Source: Aphrocallistes beatrix (Eukaryota; Porifera; Hexactinellida; Sceptrulophora; Aphrocallistidae). From it: 64,000 bases of DNA. Location of the stretch: the NCBI GenBank assembly GCA_963281255.1, contig OY725505.1:1116001-1180000 (forward strand), in the 5' to 3' direction. The notes under the pieces are model-generated. The model was not told the DNA's origin, ran no database searches, and was given only the letters and a program-made list of their open reading frames with translations. The translations under genes were made by a program, and so were the position numbers. Position 1 is the stretch's first letter. Each line of letters starts with the position of its first letter. Positions 10,436-21,062 of the stretch are shown piece after piece.

Positions 10436-11314
10436 TCACTTATTTATGTAATCTCCTCGACTATCTATTACTGATTTAATACGATCAGGCATACTGGCGA
10501 CTAGATTTTCCAAGATATTCGGGTCAATGCTTGCCCAGGCCTTTTTTACTTGAAAAATCAGGTCTTCGATTTTAGTGACATTCTCCATTTGACTGACACT
10601 ATCCTTCAAAATCGACCATAGATTCTCGATAGGATTGAGATCGGGTGAGTTGCCTGGCCACTCCCCTTTACGCCAAAACCCTGGGAAATGCTCTGCACAC
10701 CAGACTTGAGTCAAATTTGCTGTGTGTGCTGGGGCACCATCCTGCATGAAAATAAAATTCGACATGTTTGAGAGCATTGACTTCTCCATTATTGAACCAT
10801 AATCCGACCTACGTTCAATGGCATCTTTACAGGTCTTTTCCAGAATATAGTTTCGGTAGTAACAACCATTTATCGTCTGTTTTTGCGGAACAATATGCAA
10901 CTCAGATACTGCACGATGTGACATCATGCCCCAGACGTTAATTTTTCCAGGAAATTTGACTTGAACACAAGGCTCAACCTCAGCTGAATTCCGAGCCCAA
11001 ACACGATCATTTTGTCTATTTGGGGTATTGAACAATTGAAAGGGTGCTTCGTCAGACCACAAAACGCGTTTCCAATCCTCAACAGTCCATTCTTTGCGAA
11101 ATTCAGCAAATTTTAGACGGTTTTCCTTCATTTTCGCAGTCAATCGCGGGATTTTTGGCCTTTTAAAGGATCTCACTCCTAAGCTATCCCTGAGATATCG
11201 GTAAACAGTTGAATGGGATATAGGATATCCCCTATTACTCACTATTCTTGCCAGTTTCCTAGTAGATTTTCCTCTCTTACCGAGAGATTTCGAAATCATA
11301 ATTTTGGCGGCCAT
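10436..11314 (-). CDS. Tc1-like transposase, second HTH plus DDE catalytic domain (DD37E)
   Basis: 292 residues. Residues ~5-45 form the second helix-turn-helix ('STRKLARIVSNRGYPI', 'STVYRYLRDSLG'). The catalytic acids are D in 'LWSDEAPFQLF', D in 'FMQDGAPAHTA', and E in 'SPDLNPIENLW'. I count 37 residues between the last two, so the triad is DD37E rather than the DD34E of classical Tc1. The open frame is uninterrupted. The first HTH is in a different frame, in the partly overlapping ORF at 11296-11505, so this ORF alone lacks the full DNA-binding domain. It is identical in sequence to the 38675-39553 protein. Confidence 0.93.
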   Translation of the reverse strand: MAAKIMISKSLGKRGKSTRKLARIVSNRGYPISHSTVYRYLRDSLGVRSFKRPKIPRLTAKMKENRLKFAEFRKEWTVEDWKRVLWSDEAPFQLFNTPNRQNDRVWARNSAEVEPCVQVKFPGKINVWGMMSHRAVSELHIVPQKQTINGCYYRNYILEKTCKDAIERRSDYGSIMEKSMLSNMSNFIFMQDGAPAHTANLTQVWCAEHFPGFWRKGEWPGNSPDLNPIENLWSILKDSVSQMENVTKIEDLIFQVKKAWASIDPNILENLVASMPDRIKSVIDSRGDYINK

Positions 11315-11505
11315 TTAACAGTTGAATTTCGTCCGGGGCGACTTTTGGTCTTTTGAGATTCTCCAAGTTTCTCTTTGTTCCACCAACGTTCGATTGATCT
11401 CAAACTAACTCGGAGCTTTAATGCAACATCCTTCTGAGTCATTCCTGCATTCAACATCCCAATGGCCTGCGTACGGAGCTCTAAACCATGATCTCGGACA
11501 TTCAT
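11296..11505 (-). CDS. Tc1-like transposase N-terminal HTH, separate frame
   Basis: 69 residues: 'LELRTQAIGMLNAGMTQKDV' and 'LRVSLRSIERWWNKE' are the first paired-like helix-turn-helix, followed by 'SRPGRNST', equivalent to the GRPR AT-hook of Tc1 transposases. It stops in 'WPPKL' 19 bases after the start of the catalytic ORF, which is read one base back. The start ATG follows a 'tttccagg' context. The same split occurs in copy 2. Confidence 0.88.
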   Translation of the reverse strand: MNVRDHGLELRTQAIGMLNAGMTQKDVALKLRVSLRSIERWWNKEKLGESQKTKSRPGRNSTVKWPPKL

Positions 11506-11845
11506 TTTCCTGGAAATAACAGGTTGACAACGATAGTAAAAATTCTGGAATTTCAGTTTAGCTAGAAATAGATTAAGTAATTTTCTACAAAGTGCAACGG
11601 GATACTAAGCAATACTGAACTAATAAATGAAGACTACTTGTGGTTATAATACAATAGTATGAATACTTTGACAATTCTACTACCCGACAACACTTATGAT
11701 ACACCCTGTACTCTAATCTTACGAATGTATTTGAAATCCTTACTATTTTACATCATAATTAGCTATAAAGTGGGTCTATTCATGAGTGAAATGTATTCAA
11801 ACTATTACAGATATTGTAATTTCGATTTCAAATTCATATTCTACA

Positions 11846-12353
11846 CAGGAGCACATGCATTAGTTTGAATCTGTATGTAGGCGTTAGTTCGAATCCTGTA
11901 TGTAGGCGTTAGTTCGAATCGAATTTGGCTATGTAGGCGTTAGTTCGAATAGAATTTAACCATGTAGGCGTTAGTTCGAATAGTATATAACTATGTAGGC
12001 GTTAGTTCGAATTAGAATTTGGCTATGTAGGCGTTAGTTCGAATAGAATTTAACTATGTAGGCGTTAGTTCGAATTAGAATTTGTCCATGTAGTCGTTGC
12101 AATTGTTACAAGTTTCTCCAATTTCTCATATTCTCAGCAGAAAATGCTGCTTTTCCCTCAGTTCTTAGAAATAGCTCTCCATAATGGCACTCAACTACCC
12201 CCTTCGTTCAGAAATGCCTTTTTCATCCTCAATTTTCTTCTATTCTCTAAAGAAAATGCTTCTTTTTCCTCAGTTCTTAGAAATATCTCTTCCAAATGCC
12301 ACTCAATGACAGTACTACATTGAAAATCTATTCGAACTAATGCTGCGTCCCCA
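11846..12353. mobile_element. Non-autonomous element carrying a 32-bp minisatellite
   Basis: Ends 'ggagcacatgcattagtttg' and the complement of 'ttcgaactaatgctgcgtcc' are imperfect inverted repeats. Inside, 11870-12095 holds about eight units of 'tatgtaggcgttagttcgaa' plus 'tagaatttaac', and 12110-12300 holds a duplicated 'ctcagttcttagaaata' segment. The minisatellite unit contains the 'ttagttcgaa' core of the terminal repeat. Confidence 0.65.
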
Positions 12354-12400
12354 CAAATTACAACTCTGGTTTATTTTTAAGGCAGGTCATGTATTATATA

Positions 12401-12690
12401 CAGTAATCTGACAGAAAATCTAGCAATGTTCGCAGTCAAGTTTTTCTCTTAGGATTATGATTATTCATCATCTCTGGTACAAAATGGAACCTGGTACCTT
12501 TTTCAAAATTTCTCCGATGACGTCATATTTAACAAAAATCGCTGTCGTCATATTTAACGGTGATAAAAAACTTCAATTTGATCGTATACTTAATCCGAAT
12601 AACTCATTCGAAACTAGAAGAGGAGAGTAATTTTTCATATTGGAACTACACCCATTATAATAAAGAGTCAAAAAGTACGATTGTTTATAT
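12401..12690 (+). repeat. Left terminal inverted repeat of the large transposon
   Basis: Pairs with 21063-21315. The left arm holds an extra ~30 bp ('acaaaaatcgctgtcgtcat') that duplicates its own TGACGTCAT-containing segment. Confidence 0.85.
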
Positions 12691-12939
12691 ATTTGTATTA
12701 TGGTTCTCATTCATCACCAGAATCCTCAGATGAGGAGAAGTGTGAAAATTCACTTACACTTGCATCTGAACTACTTTCACCAAGGTCTTCTTCTACATCT
12801 CCCTCTGAATAATTGTCTTCACAATCTGCAGCTGCTTCATATGTATCGTTTGTCACGTCTTTATTCAAATTTGACTTTTCAATATTCTTATAAAATTTAG
12901 TTTAATAGGTTATTTTTTTGCTTTTGTTAAGTATCGACG

Positions 12940-13311
12940 GGATACAGACTTTTCGTGACAGGACTTTTTGTGACGGACATTTCGTGACAAGACTTTTGTG
13001 ACAAGATAGGTACACCTATATTATATAATTGTTGTGATAAGGCGAAGTCATGATAATCATCCCTGAAGATAAAATACATATTGCATCTACATTATCAGTG
13101 TCATATAAATTAGTGAGAAGACAATTGGAAATTTCATTCTTTCTGGGATACAGACTTTTCGTATATCACTTGTATTTTATCTTCACAGATAATTATCATG
13201 ACTTCGCCTTACCACAACAATTATAGAATATAGGTATACCCATCTTGTCACGAAAAGTCTTTTCACGAAATGTCTCGTCACGAAAAGGCCTGTCTAGAAA
13301 AGTCTGTATCC
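12940..13311. mobile_element. Foldback element with ~130-bp inverted repeats
   Basis: Ends 'ggatacagacttttcgtgac' and its near-complement. The arms contain four to five 'ttttcgtgacaagac'-like short tandem units, then 'aaggcgaagtcatgataat' inverted at 13190-13210. It interrupts the transposon gene between 'LPQALKRAQIQTVIW' and its acidic tail. Confidence 0.8.
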
Positions 13312-14661
13312 TTGCCAAATAACTGTTTGTATTTGCGCTCTTTTTAATGCTTGTGGGAGAGAATCTGGATCAGGTGACAAGGACACAGATGACTTCCTTT
13401 TGTTGTTGATACAACCGCATTCTAGTTTGAAGATAGCTTTCACTCTTTTTACCACTATACATAATTGTAGCTATGAATTGCTTCAAATCTTTTTCTGTTT
13501 GCACAGTGTTACTTCCTTTTGTAGGTTACGTATTATATAGCAGTTTTGTGGAGCCTTTAATAAGTTCGCACTTTCCTAACTCTGAAAAATATGACATTGT
13601 GTCACATTCGGTTAGCGAATGGAATGGTGGGAGTATTCCGCATAATGTCTTTCCAAAAAAATTGACAATCAAACCAATATCTACAAACTTTTCGTGGTCT
13701 TATTTCATATACCATTTGTTAGTAATAGAGAAATGGCTGTATGTCCAGACAAGAAGAATCAGAACGTCTGTGTCCTTTGTTACCACTACCACATCTTGGC
13801 CTGACAGGATTGTATGCAGTATAAGTCGTGTATCTGCCTCTTCGTGATTGCAATCGATAAGCATACGATTACCAAGACTATCTATCCTGAATGTGTGCTA
13901 TTTGGATGTGACAATAAACGGGAATGGGAATTTAGATCTTCCCTCTGGTGATTTAAGAAAGTCTGAAATTATCGCTATTACAAATAGATCCTCCTTGTTG
14001 TTGCCTCGATGAAGAAAATCATCCCAGCGTAAGCCTTGTAGCATTTTTGGATCGACACTTTGAATATGGACTCTTTGGCCTTGCTCCCCTCTCTCTTGTC
14101 TTGTTCCTTCTCTCGCGCTCGTATCTTTGTAAGTGTAGTTAATGATTCCTATAAAAGATGGAAATTCTTTGAATGTTGTTCTTGCTTTCATTGATCTTAT
14201 AGCAGCCATTCCATCAACAAACCATGCACAATGCTGAGGAACGTTGTTAGAACACGACAGTGATGCAGATATCAAGTGATTTCTGAAATGAGCTTTGTTT
14301 GACTGCCTAAGACTGCATTTAGTTGTTGCAATCACCAGTGGAACGGTTGTGAGCGGATAATGCTTCTTCCATATTCACAGACTTAGAGACTTTCAATCCA
14401 AAAGCTTGCCTATCCTCTTTTAAGACCTGGATTGCCTTGGGTACTTTCTTCCTTTTCTCTATTCCGATACAAAGCTTGTTTTTCACAATTGGCTCATAAT
14501 TGCCCTTAATTCCATCAACGAAGCATTCTTTCAAGAAATTTCATACTGTTTGCTTCCGAGTTTTGCAGCCCCCATCATATAATTTACAATATTCGAAGGA
14601 ATTTCAACGCCAGTTGCAAATGATCTTGGCTTGTCATATGAGAACGGATCTATGCCATATA

Positions 14662-15225
14662 CGAGGGTCACTCGATAAGTTTTGAGCCTGGGGTAGTTGC
14701 TTCCATTTGATTGTGTTGAAAATTCCTAGGATTATTCATCTACCTATTATTACTTGTATCTTTGTCTTTGAGTTAGATTGGACAAGTTTCTAAAATATTA
14801 TGCCACATATAGTGGAGTGTCCTTGTGGACTCCGACACATTTGCAAGCAACTTCCTATGGAATTTTATTTATTCTCTTTATGGAAAAATGATAGTTGAGA
14901 ACAACTTTTGATAATTCAATATTATCAATGATGCGATATATTCACAATCCGGGGGGATTCTATGATTATCATATTTAAATTTCGTTTGCAAAACATAAAT
15001 AAATGTTCAAAGATATCCCAATTCAACACTTGTGGTTGTGTTTTCATAGAGGCTAATACAAAATATCTTAGACAATTTCTTCATTGCAATATTTTAGAAA
15101 CTTGTCCGATTGCAATCAAACTCAAAGTCAAAGATAATAATAGGTAGGTGAATAATCCTAGAAATTTTCAACAAAATCAAACGGAAGCAACTACTCCAGG
15201 CTCAAAACATATTGAGTGACCCTCG
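14662..15225. mobile_element. Foldback MITE, 564 bp, TA duplication
   Basis: Starts 'cgagggtcactcgataagt', ends 'attgagtgaccctcg', with TA on both sides (14660-14661, 15226-15227). Each arm is about 150 bp ('gattattcatctacctatta' inverted at 15140-15160). The terminus looks mariner-like. It splits the transposon gene between 'HSKHVTKQ' and 'FVDGIKGNYEP'. Confidence 0.85.
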
Positions 15226-16612
15226 TAGAACAAGTTGTTGCTTTTGTTTTGTCACATGTTTACTGTGAATTTTCTTACTACCACTGCACAGTTCATTATG
15301 CTTTGAGGAAGTTTTGAATGCAACCATATTGCGAAATTTTTCACGCAGTTTGCAGTGCATATGAATAGTACACACCCATGTGTTCACAGCAGAAATGTCA
15401 GTGCTAAATCCAGCACGGAATGGACCTGCAGTATCCTTTGTTAGTTTGTTAAAATGCTCCGTAATCAAGTCTCCATGAACAGATATGAACTTTTCCCCGG
15501 AGCCGCTTGCACCAAAACCCCGTTCTGACAAGTGTTGAAAAGCTTGTTTGTTCTCTGTGCACATGTACTGGAGAAAAACATGCTGGTAACTACAGTAACG
15601 GGCATAATTTTGATGATTGAATGCAAAGTTAAGGGAGAGCATTTCCCACTCAGCTTCAATATGCCAGCATAGATTTTCTTCTCGCACTGCAGATAGCATC
15701 GCCAGCATTGTGGATCCATCTTTAAGGTACATTATTGTGAAATGTCCTTCAGTGCCATCTTTGAAACAAAATCTTTGAAAAAAGAACATTAGAAACCAGG
15801 GCACTGAAATAATCATGGGATAAAACCTGATTCAAGGATTCATTGCTTGGGTTTGTCTAAGAATTTCGATCTTTTCTTTTAAGTCAGCGTCAGTTGTTCT
15901 GCTGTATGATTTGTTCAATGCGGAACTGAACTAATACATCAAAGCATTATTTATATATACGAATGCACCGGTAATAGTGACGTCCCTCTATCCACACACC
16001 ACTGTTGCATGCCTCTACAATGGTAACGCTTATATATTAATCGTTGCATCACTCGCAATTGGTGAAACCCACCCATCAACAGTAAAATATTCTTGTAAAG
16101 TTATTTGTCCTTCCACAGTATGTGACATAGCTTGGAGTATACTGCCTCGTCAGCATGAACAAATACATGGTCAACCTCTGAATCCTTGATTAAATCTAGC
16201 ATGGAATCCATATACTCTTTGAGCACAGGATAGTCTGGAGGTTCAAGTTTAACTGGTAGGTACTCTTGGATCATTTCGTCGGCACATAGTCAGATACCTA
16301 TAAGATATGCAAAAATATTTGATACGATTCTAAAAAACCTGGGAAATATTCATAATAGATGTTCTTATAACCGGTATCTACTGTACTAAAATTTAAGTGT
16401 GACTGTAATATGATTGTATTATTACTACAAGTACCTGCTTGTTGAAGGAAGTCCACGAGCCAAGTGGGTCGAAATAATCAGAAATGTCTGCTACGCATCC
16501 TGCTACTGACCAAGCTATGTCTTTCCGGAGACATCGTTCTAATTCTCCCTTGAAATTCATTTCAACGTGATTCTTAAATATAGGTGGTTTTTTTCCAATC
16601 ATGTAAGAGGCT

Positions 16613-19125
16613 GTTAATAATATTAATAATGATATACATTTATATAGCGCAGATTCCTTATTAATATGTACAATTCAATAAAAGTAAGTGTATTTTATGC
16701 ATGTACGTATTTGTGTGTATGTATGCGTATGTATGCGCATGTATGTGTATGTATGTTTGTAAGGTATGTAGTATATGCACTGAAATTAATTTAATGAGTA
16801 TTTATTTAAGTGGATGTGTCGTCCGCGATGCAGAAAAGATGAGTTTTCAGGAGTTTTTTGAAGAGAAGAAGTGAACGGGCATTCCGAATGCTCGGACGAT
16901 CACCCAGAGTTTTGGAAGATTTGATAGTAGGTTGTTCAAGGAGGATGGCATTGGATGATCGTAGAGTAGGATTGGATGACTTAACCTGTATGACTTGGAT
17001 GATATAGTCCGCAGCAAGAGAATGGATGGCTTTGTAAGTTATGAGGAGAATTTTGAAGAGGATGCGATGTTTAACAGGCAGCCAGTGGAGGTAAATAAGA
17101 AGAGGAGATGACGAAAAGGTACGAGAGACATTGTAGATAAGCCTGGCTGCACTGTTCTGGACTCGCTGGAGTCGAGCTAAGAGGGATGAGGGGCAAACAT
17201 ACAAGATGCTGTTACAATAATCAAGACGAGATGTGATAAGAGAATTAACAAGAGTTTCACAGGCTTCCCTAGAGGGATACTTTCTAATACGCCGGATGTT
17301 ATAGATGTAGTAGATGCAGGCTGAGGCAACTTTGCTGACCTGAGTAGACATTGAGAGGGTATTGTCGAGCCAAGTTCCAAGATTCCGTACTTCTTTGGAA
17401 GAAGAGATTCTCGACTCACCAACAGAGATGCTATCAGTTTGAACCTTAAATAGTTGTTGACGAGTATAAGGAACTCAGTCTTGGTATCATTGATAAGCAA
17501 CTTGTTGGTGAGGATCCAGGAACGGATCGCGGAGATGCAAGATTGAATGGCGGAGAAATCAGATTCTTCAGAAGAGATGGAACCGGGTTTAAAATAAAGA
17601 TAGACCTGAGTATCGTCGGTATAGCAGTGCATTTAAGGCAGTTGGGACCTAATGAGGTAGAATAGAGGACTAGTATAGAGGCTAAAGAGAAGCGGACCAA
17701 GACAAGAACCCTGAGGAACTTCGTGTTGGCCCGGGATATTGGTGGAATCAGAACCCTTAATCGAGACGAATTTAGTCCTATCAGTGAGGTAAGATTCATA
17801 CCAAGACAGAGAAGAGCCGCTAATGCCGAAATGAGACTGGAGACGGTTGAGTTGGTTGGTATGGTCGACGGTGTCGAAGGCTGAGCTAAGATCAAGAAGA
17901 ACCAGAAGAGATACGTGTTGGCGATTCATGCTGATGAGGATGTCGTTTGTGACCTTCTGGAGCCCAGTTTCCGTACTGTGGTGTTTACGATAGGCAGACT
18001 GCGTCTCGGGGAAGAGATGATGTAATGTAGGATGATTCACGCCCTGGATGGAAGCGGCCCTCTCAGTGATCTTAGAAATGAAAGAAAGATTGCTAAGTGG
18101 ACGATAGTTAGAGAAGATGGGATCAAGATTTGGTCTTTTAAGTTTGGGCAAGATGATGGTGCGCTTCCAGGGAGAAGGAAAATGACCAGTGTAGAGGGAA
18201 CCATTTACGATTTTCGTAAGGATGGGCGCTAGGATGGGTAGAGATGATTTGACCAAGGGTGCTGGGATATGATCGAAGATGCAAGATTTATTAGGAGCAG
18301 AGGAAACAAGCGAAACAATTTCTTCCTTAGATAATTCTTTGAATTGATTGAAAAGTATGTTGGGATTCGATGTTTGGATTATCTGAGGAGGTAACGGAAG
18401 ACGACGATGCATTTGAATCAATGGTGGAACGGATGTTATTTACCTTAAGAACAAAGAAGTTGGCGAGTTCCTGAGTAAGAGCAGCCTTATCAACATGAGG
18501 TGGTAGGACCTGCTGGCGTAAGCCGAGAAGTGTGTTAGCCTTATTGAAGAGTTAGCGCTGGTCATGACAGGACTGACTGATCCAATCAGAATAGAAACTG
18601 CGACGTTCCATGTTCCTCAGGTCAGTCACAAGATTCCTCTGATGCTTGAATTCAGCCAAATGGTCAGGGTCATTAGACTGGCGCCGCTCCTGTTCAGCTT
18701 TCCTTCTCGCACGCTTGGCCTGCTTGATGCTACTGGTGAACCAAGGGACACGGGGACGGGTGACTATGGTTTTGGATCGCGGAGGAGCGTCCTGATCATA
18801 GATGGAGGATAGGGTGCTGTTATATTATACAAGAAGTTCCTCAAGATGCTCAGGTGGGTTAGCACAGAGATCAGAGGAAGCGAGATCAGCAAGAACGATT
18901 GGGCGGTTGATGGATTTGGAACGTTAGGAAATCTCCTGAGAGGAAAGAGAATTGGAAAGCGAGAGACTACAAGAGATGGAGAAATGGCCAGAGAATAGAT
19001 GGACAGGAGAGGGATCAGAGGATGATGTGTCAGCAGAACGGGATATTATTAGATCAAGAACGTGACTCTTCTCATGAGTTGGCTGATTCACATGCTGGAT
19101 CAAGGATAGAGAACGAACTCTCGAT
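16613..19125 (-). mobile_element. L2/CR1-type LINE, 5'-truncated
   Basis: The 3' end (low coordinates) is 'gcgctatataaatgtatatc' followed by an AT-rich 'attattaatatta' tail, typical of L2-type LINEs, preceded by a (catacata)n stretch. At the other end only the last part of the endonuclease remains ('SHVLDLIISRSADTSS'). No poly(A). It lies inside the large transposon, in the same orientation as its gene, between 'SQLA' and 'TASYMIGKK'. Confidence 0.85.
16806..19110 (-). pseudogene. LINE reverse transcriptase (L2/CR1-type), broken
   Basis: Order along the minus strand: endonuclease C-terminus; linker 'RVPWFTSSIKQAKRARRKAE' and 'LFNKANTLLGLRQQVLPP'; RT domain with 'DPIFSNYRPLSNLSFISKI', 'AYRKHHSTETGLQKVTND', motif A 'LLVLLDLSSAFDTVDH', motif B 'PQGSCLGPLLFSLYTSPL', and motif C 'CYTDDTQVYLYF' (Y-T-D-D instead of Y-A-D-D). 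The C-terminal domain has 'RLDYCNSILYVCPSSLLARL', 'QNSAARLIYN' and 'LHWLPVKHRILFKILLITYK'. A TAA at 17633-17635 sits just before motif C, a frameshift lies near 17450, and another stop near 18555. It copies RNA into DNA at a nicked target. This copy is dead. Confidence 0.88.
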
Positions 19126-19513
19126 CCTATTTATGCTAGGAGAGTGCTAGCTGACTTCCCAGACGGATAGCATTGTTCGATGCAGAATGATTGCCTTTGT
19201 GTAGGTAATCAATAGTTTCCTTGCTTCCAGTCATCCTGTGAACAATCAAACCTGAAAAGGAAGATATTTCAAATAACATTTATCGATTTCTGCTCACTCA
19301 TCTATTTTCTAAATTAAATATATGAAAAAAGTAAAGGGCAACAACACCACAAAAAACATGACTAACCTAGAATGGCTTGTTTTGGAGAAGGTTGCTTTGT
19401 GATCAACGATTCCCTGTTTCACTGGCAAAATTTTGTTGCTGCCAATTTTGTGTTTGTAACACACATGCCATAGTCATTTTTATTCGCACTATCCTTAAGC
19501 GTATGATATATAG

Positions 19514-19678
19514 CAGCGCTGTCCAACAGGCGGCCCGCGGCCTTGCTTTGTGCGACCCGCGTTGCGTCCAAAATGCCTCTATCCATACCCATCCCGAGTG
19601 CACGCCCCTGTATTGCGGCCCGCCACTAAATGGTATGAAGCAGTTACGGCCTGAAGTAAATATAGTTGGACAGCCCTG
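19514..19678. mobile_element. hAT-type MITE, 165 bp
   Basis: Ends 'cagcgctgtccaac' and 'gttggacagccctg' (one mismatch) are flanked by the exact 8-bp duplication 'atatatag' (19506-19513, 19679-19686). The interior is GC-rich ('ggcggcccgcggcc'), unlike its AT-rich surroundings. It interrupts the large transposon's gene. Confidence 0.92.
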
Positions 19679-21062
19679 ATATATAGCATTCTAATGCTCA
19701 AGAAGAGGTCCTTCGTCAAGTTTTTGTATAAATTTTTCAATTGACAGTTGCATTTCTTTGTCAGTTTCTTGTCTGTGGTTCATCTTTCTCCGGATCATTT
19801 GACCGAATGCTCTCACTAAATCATCATCCCTCAGCCCACATCTGTGAAGACCAGCAATTGTATAATTCCAAGGGTTTGTATCAGAAGCATATACAAGAAG
19901 ATACTTTGGACGGCCTTGAAAGATGTGTCTTGTTTAAATTCTTTTTCATTGCGCCTCCTTAGGTTTCTCGGGTTCTTAATAACTGGCTCTTCAAATCCTA
20001 CCTCTTCGCTTAAGCTCATTATATCATCTAACAGTTCATGAAAGAGACAAGCACATTTGTTTATTATGATTTTTCGTTTGATGTCAACTAGGAAAGACTG
20101 AATGGCCAGTTCCTTTTCTCCGTCTTTTTCTTTGCTTTCAACAGCAATGTAAGGATGTGCATAGGAAGAATAGCAATTTTTGTAGTAATATATCAGCTGA
20201 GAAAACGTCACAAGCATCAACTTTCAAAATTCCATCTAACCTATAAGAGGCCTGGTAATAGGCGTGAGCCTTTTTAAGTTGGAAGCATTATTTATGTTCC
20301 AAAATTCTTGTTTCTGCCCGACCCTCTGAACATCTGCCTAGCCCACCTTCGTTATATGGCAAGCCATCAGTGTTCTTTGTCTCATAGCAGATGAAACATA
20401 TTTTCTTGTCGTTACTAACTTTCGAACGAAGTTGCCTATTGTGTTGATCTTGTGGTGGATCCAACCTCAGCGAGTTTTCTCCACTTTCAATCTCCTTTGG
20501 AGACTTACCCATATCGTTGAGACTAACTAGCAACTTTTGTTCCGAATCTTAACCTGTATGAATTATGCACAACACCATGGGGTTCAGTAGACCCTGAAAT
20601 CTTCTCAAAACGGTAGTAAAAATTTATGCCTTATCTTGAACATCTATGTTTAGTTCACTTCAATCCTTGGCATCTTTACAAAATTTATCAAAACCACTAG
20701 TGGTTGTATTTCTATAGTCTTTTTCCTTATTACTTCATTGCAAATTAAACAATTTGAACTGTCCTTATTTCCTGGACTGAAAAGGGAACACACCTTTGAT
20801 GTGATTTCTTTTCTGTTTCTTCCATTTTACTTGTGTCTAAACAATATCACAATTAATGATGTAGCTCGACTTCCTCTAACACCTCCTTAGGAATCTATGT
20901 ATTGAAAAATGTTGGGTGAAAGAGACTACTAAATTTTGTCAGTACTGTAGAAGCGAAACTAGCAGACGGTAGGATTACAGACAAGTTATAGCAGTGAAGA
21001 AGCTTTGAATTGCGGTTAGAATAGAATAAAATAGAAAAATTTGAAATACAAATTTAAAAAAG

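Larger units (their letters stand above)
10362..11708 (-). mobile_element. Tc1/mariner element, 1347 bp, copy 1
   Basis: TA duplications (10360-10361 and 11709-11710) flank ends 'cagggtgtatcataagtg' and its complement. The inverted repeats are perfect for about 28 bp (through 'ttgtcgggta'). Same length as the copy at 38281-39627, with identical predicted proteins and only two substitutions found in the first ~190 bp of 5' leader. It sits in the large spectrin intron in antisense orientation. Confidence 0.95.
12707..20533 (-). pseudogene. Transposon gene with PIN/FEN1-like nuclease motifs, decayed
   Basis: Minus-strand segments, in order, match an uncharacterised, widespread animal transposon-linked family. 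N-terminal Cys motif 'CFICYETKNTD' and 'YNEGGLGRCSE' (~20410). 'GLRDDDLVRAFGQMIRRKM' (~19800). 'VHRMTGSKETIDYLHKGN' (~19200). 'DHVFVHADEAVYSKL' and 'LLLMGGFH' (~16160-16060). 'FNHQNYARYCSYQHVFLQYM' and 'RAGFSTD' (15650-15400). 'WFVDGMAAIRS' (~14200). 'NHEEADTRLILH' and 'VVTKDTDVLILLV' (~13840-13750). 'HSLTECDTMSYF' (~13590). An acidic Ser-rich C-terminus ends at TGA 12707. Introns with AG/GT borders are visible, for example about 19252-19369. The acidic motifs (D; EEAD; DTD; CD) have the order seen in FEN1/XPG-PIN nucleases. Stops, frameshifts and four insertions make this copy inactive. Nuclease activity is inference. Confidence 0.7.

Noticed and set aside
10924-11109. 61-residue minus-strand frame (also 38880-39065)
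   Set aside because: It is a shadow frame inside the Tc1-like transposase.
13473-13847. 124-residue + strand frame
   Set aside because: It is antisense to the EEAD/DTDVL segment of the transposon gene, which is the real coding strand.
18032-18232. + strand frames at 18032-18232 and 18564-18812
   Set aside because: They are antisense shadows of the LINE reverse transcriptase.
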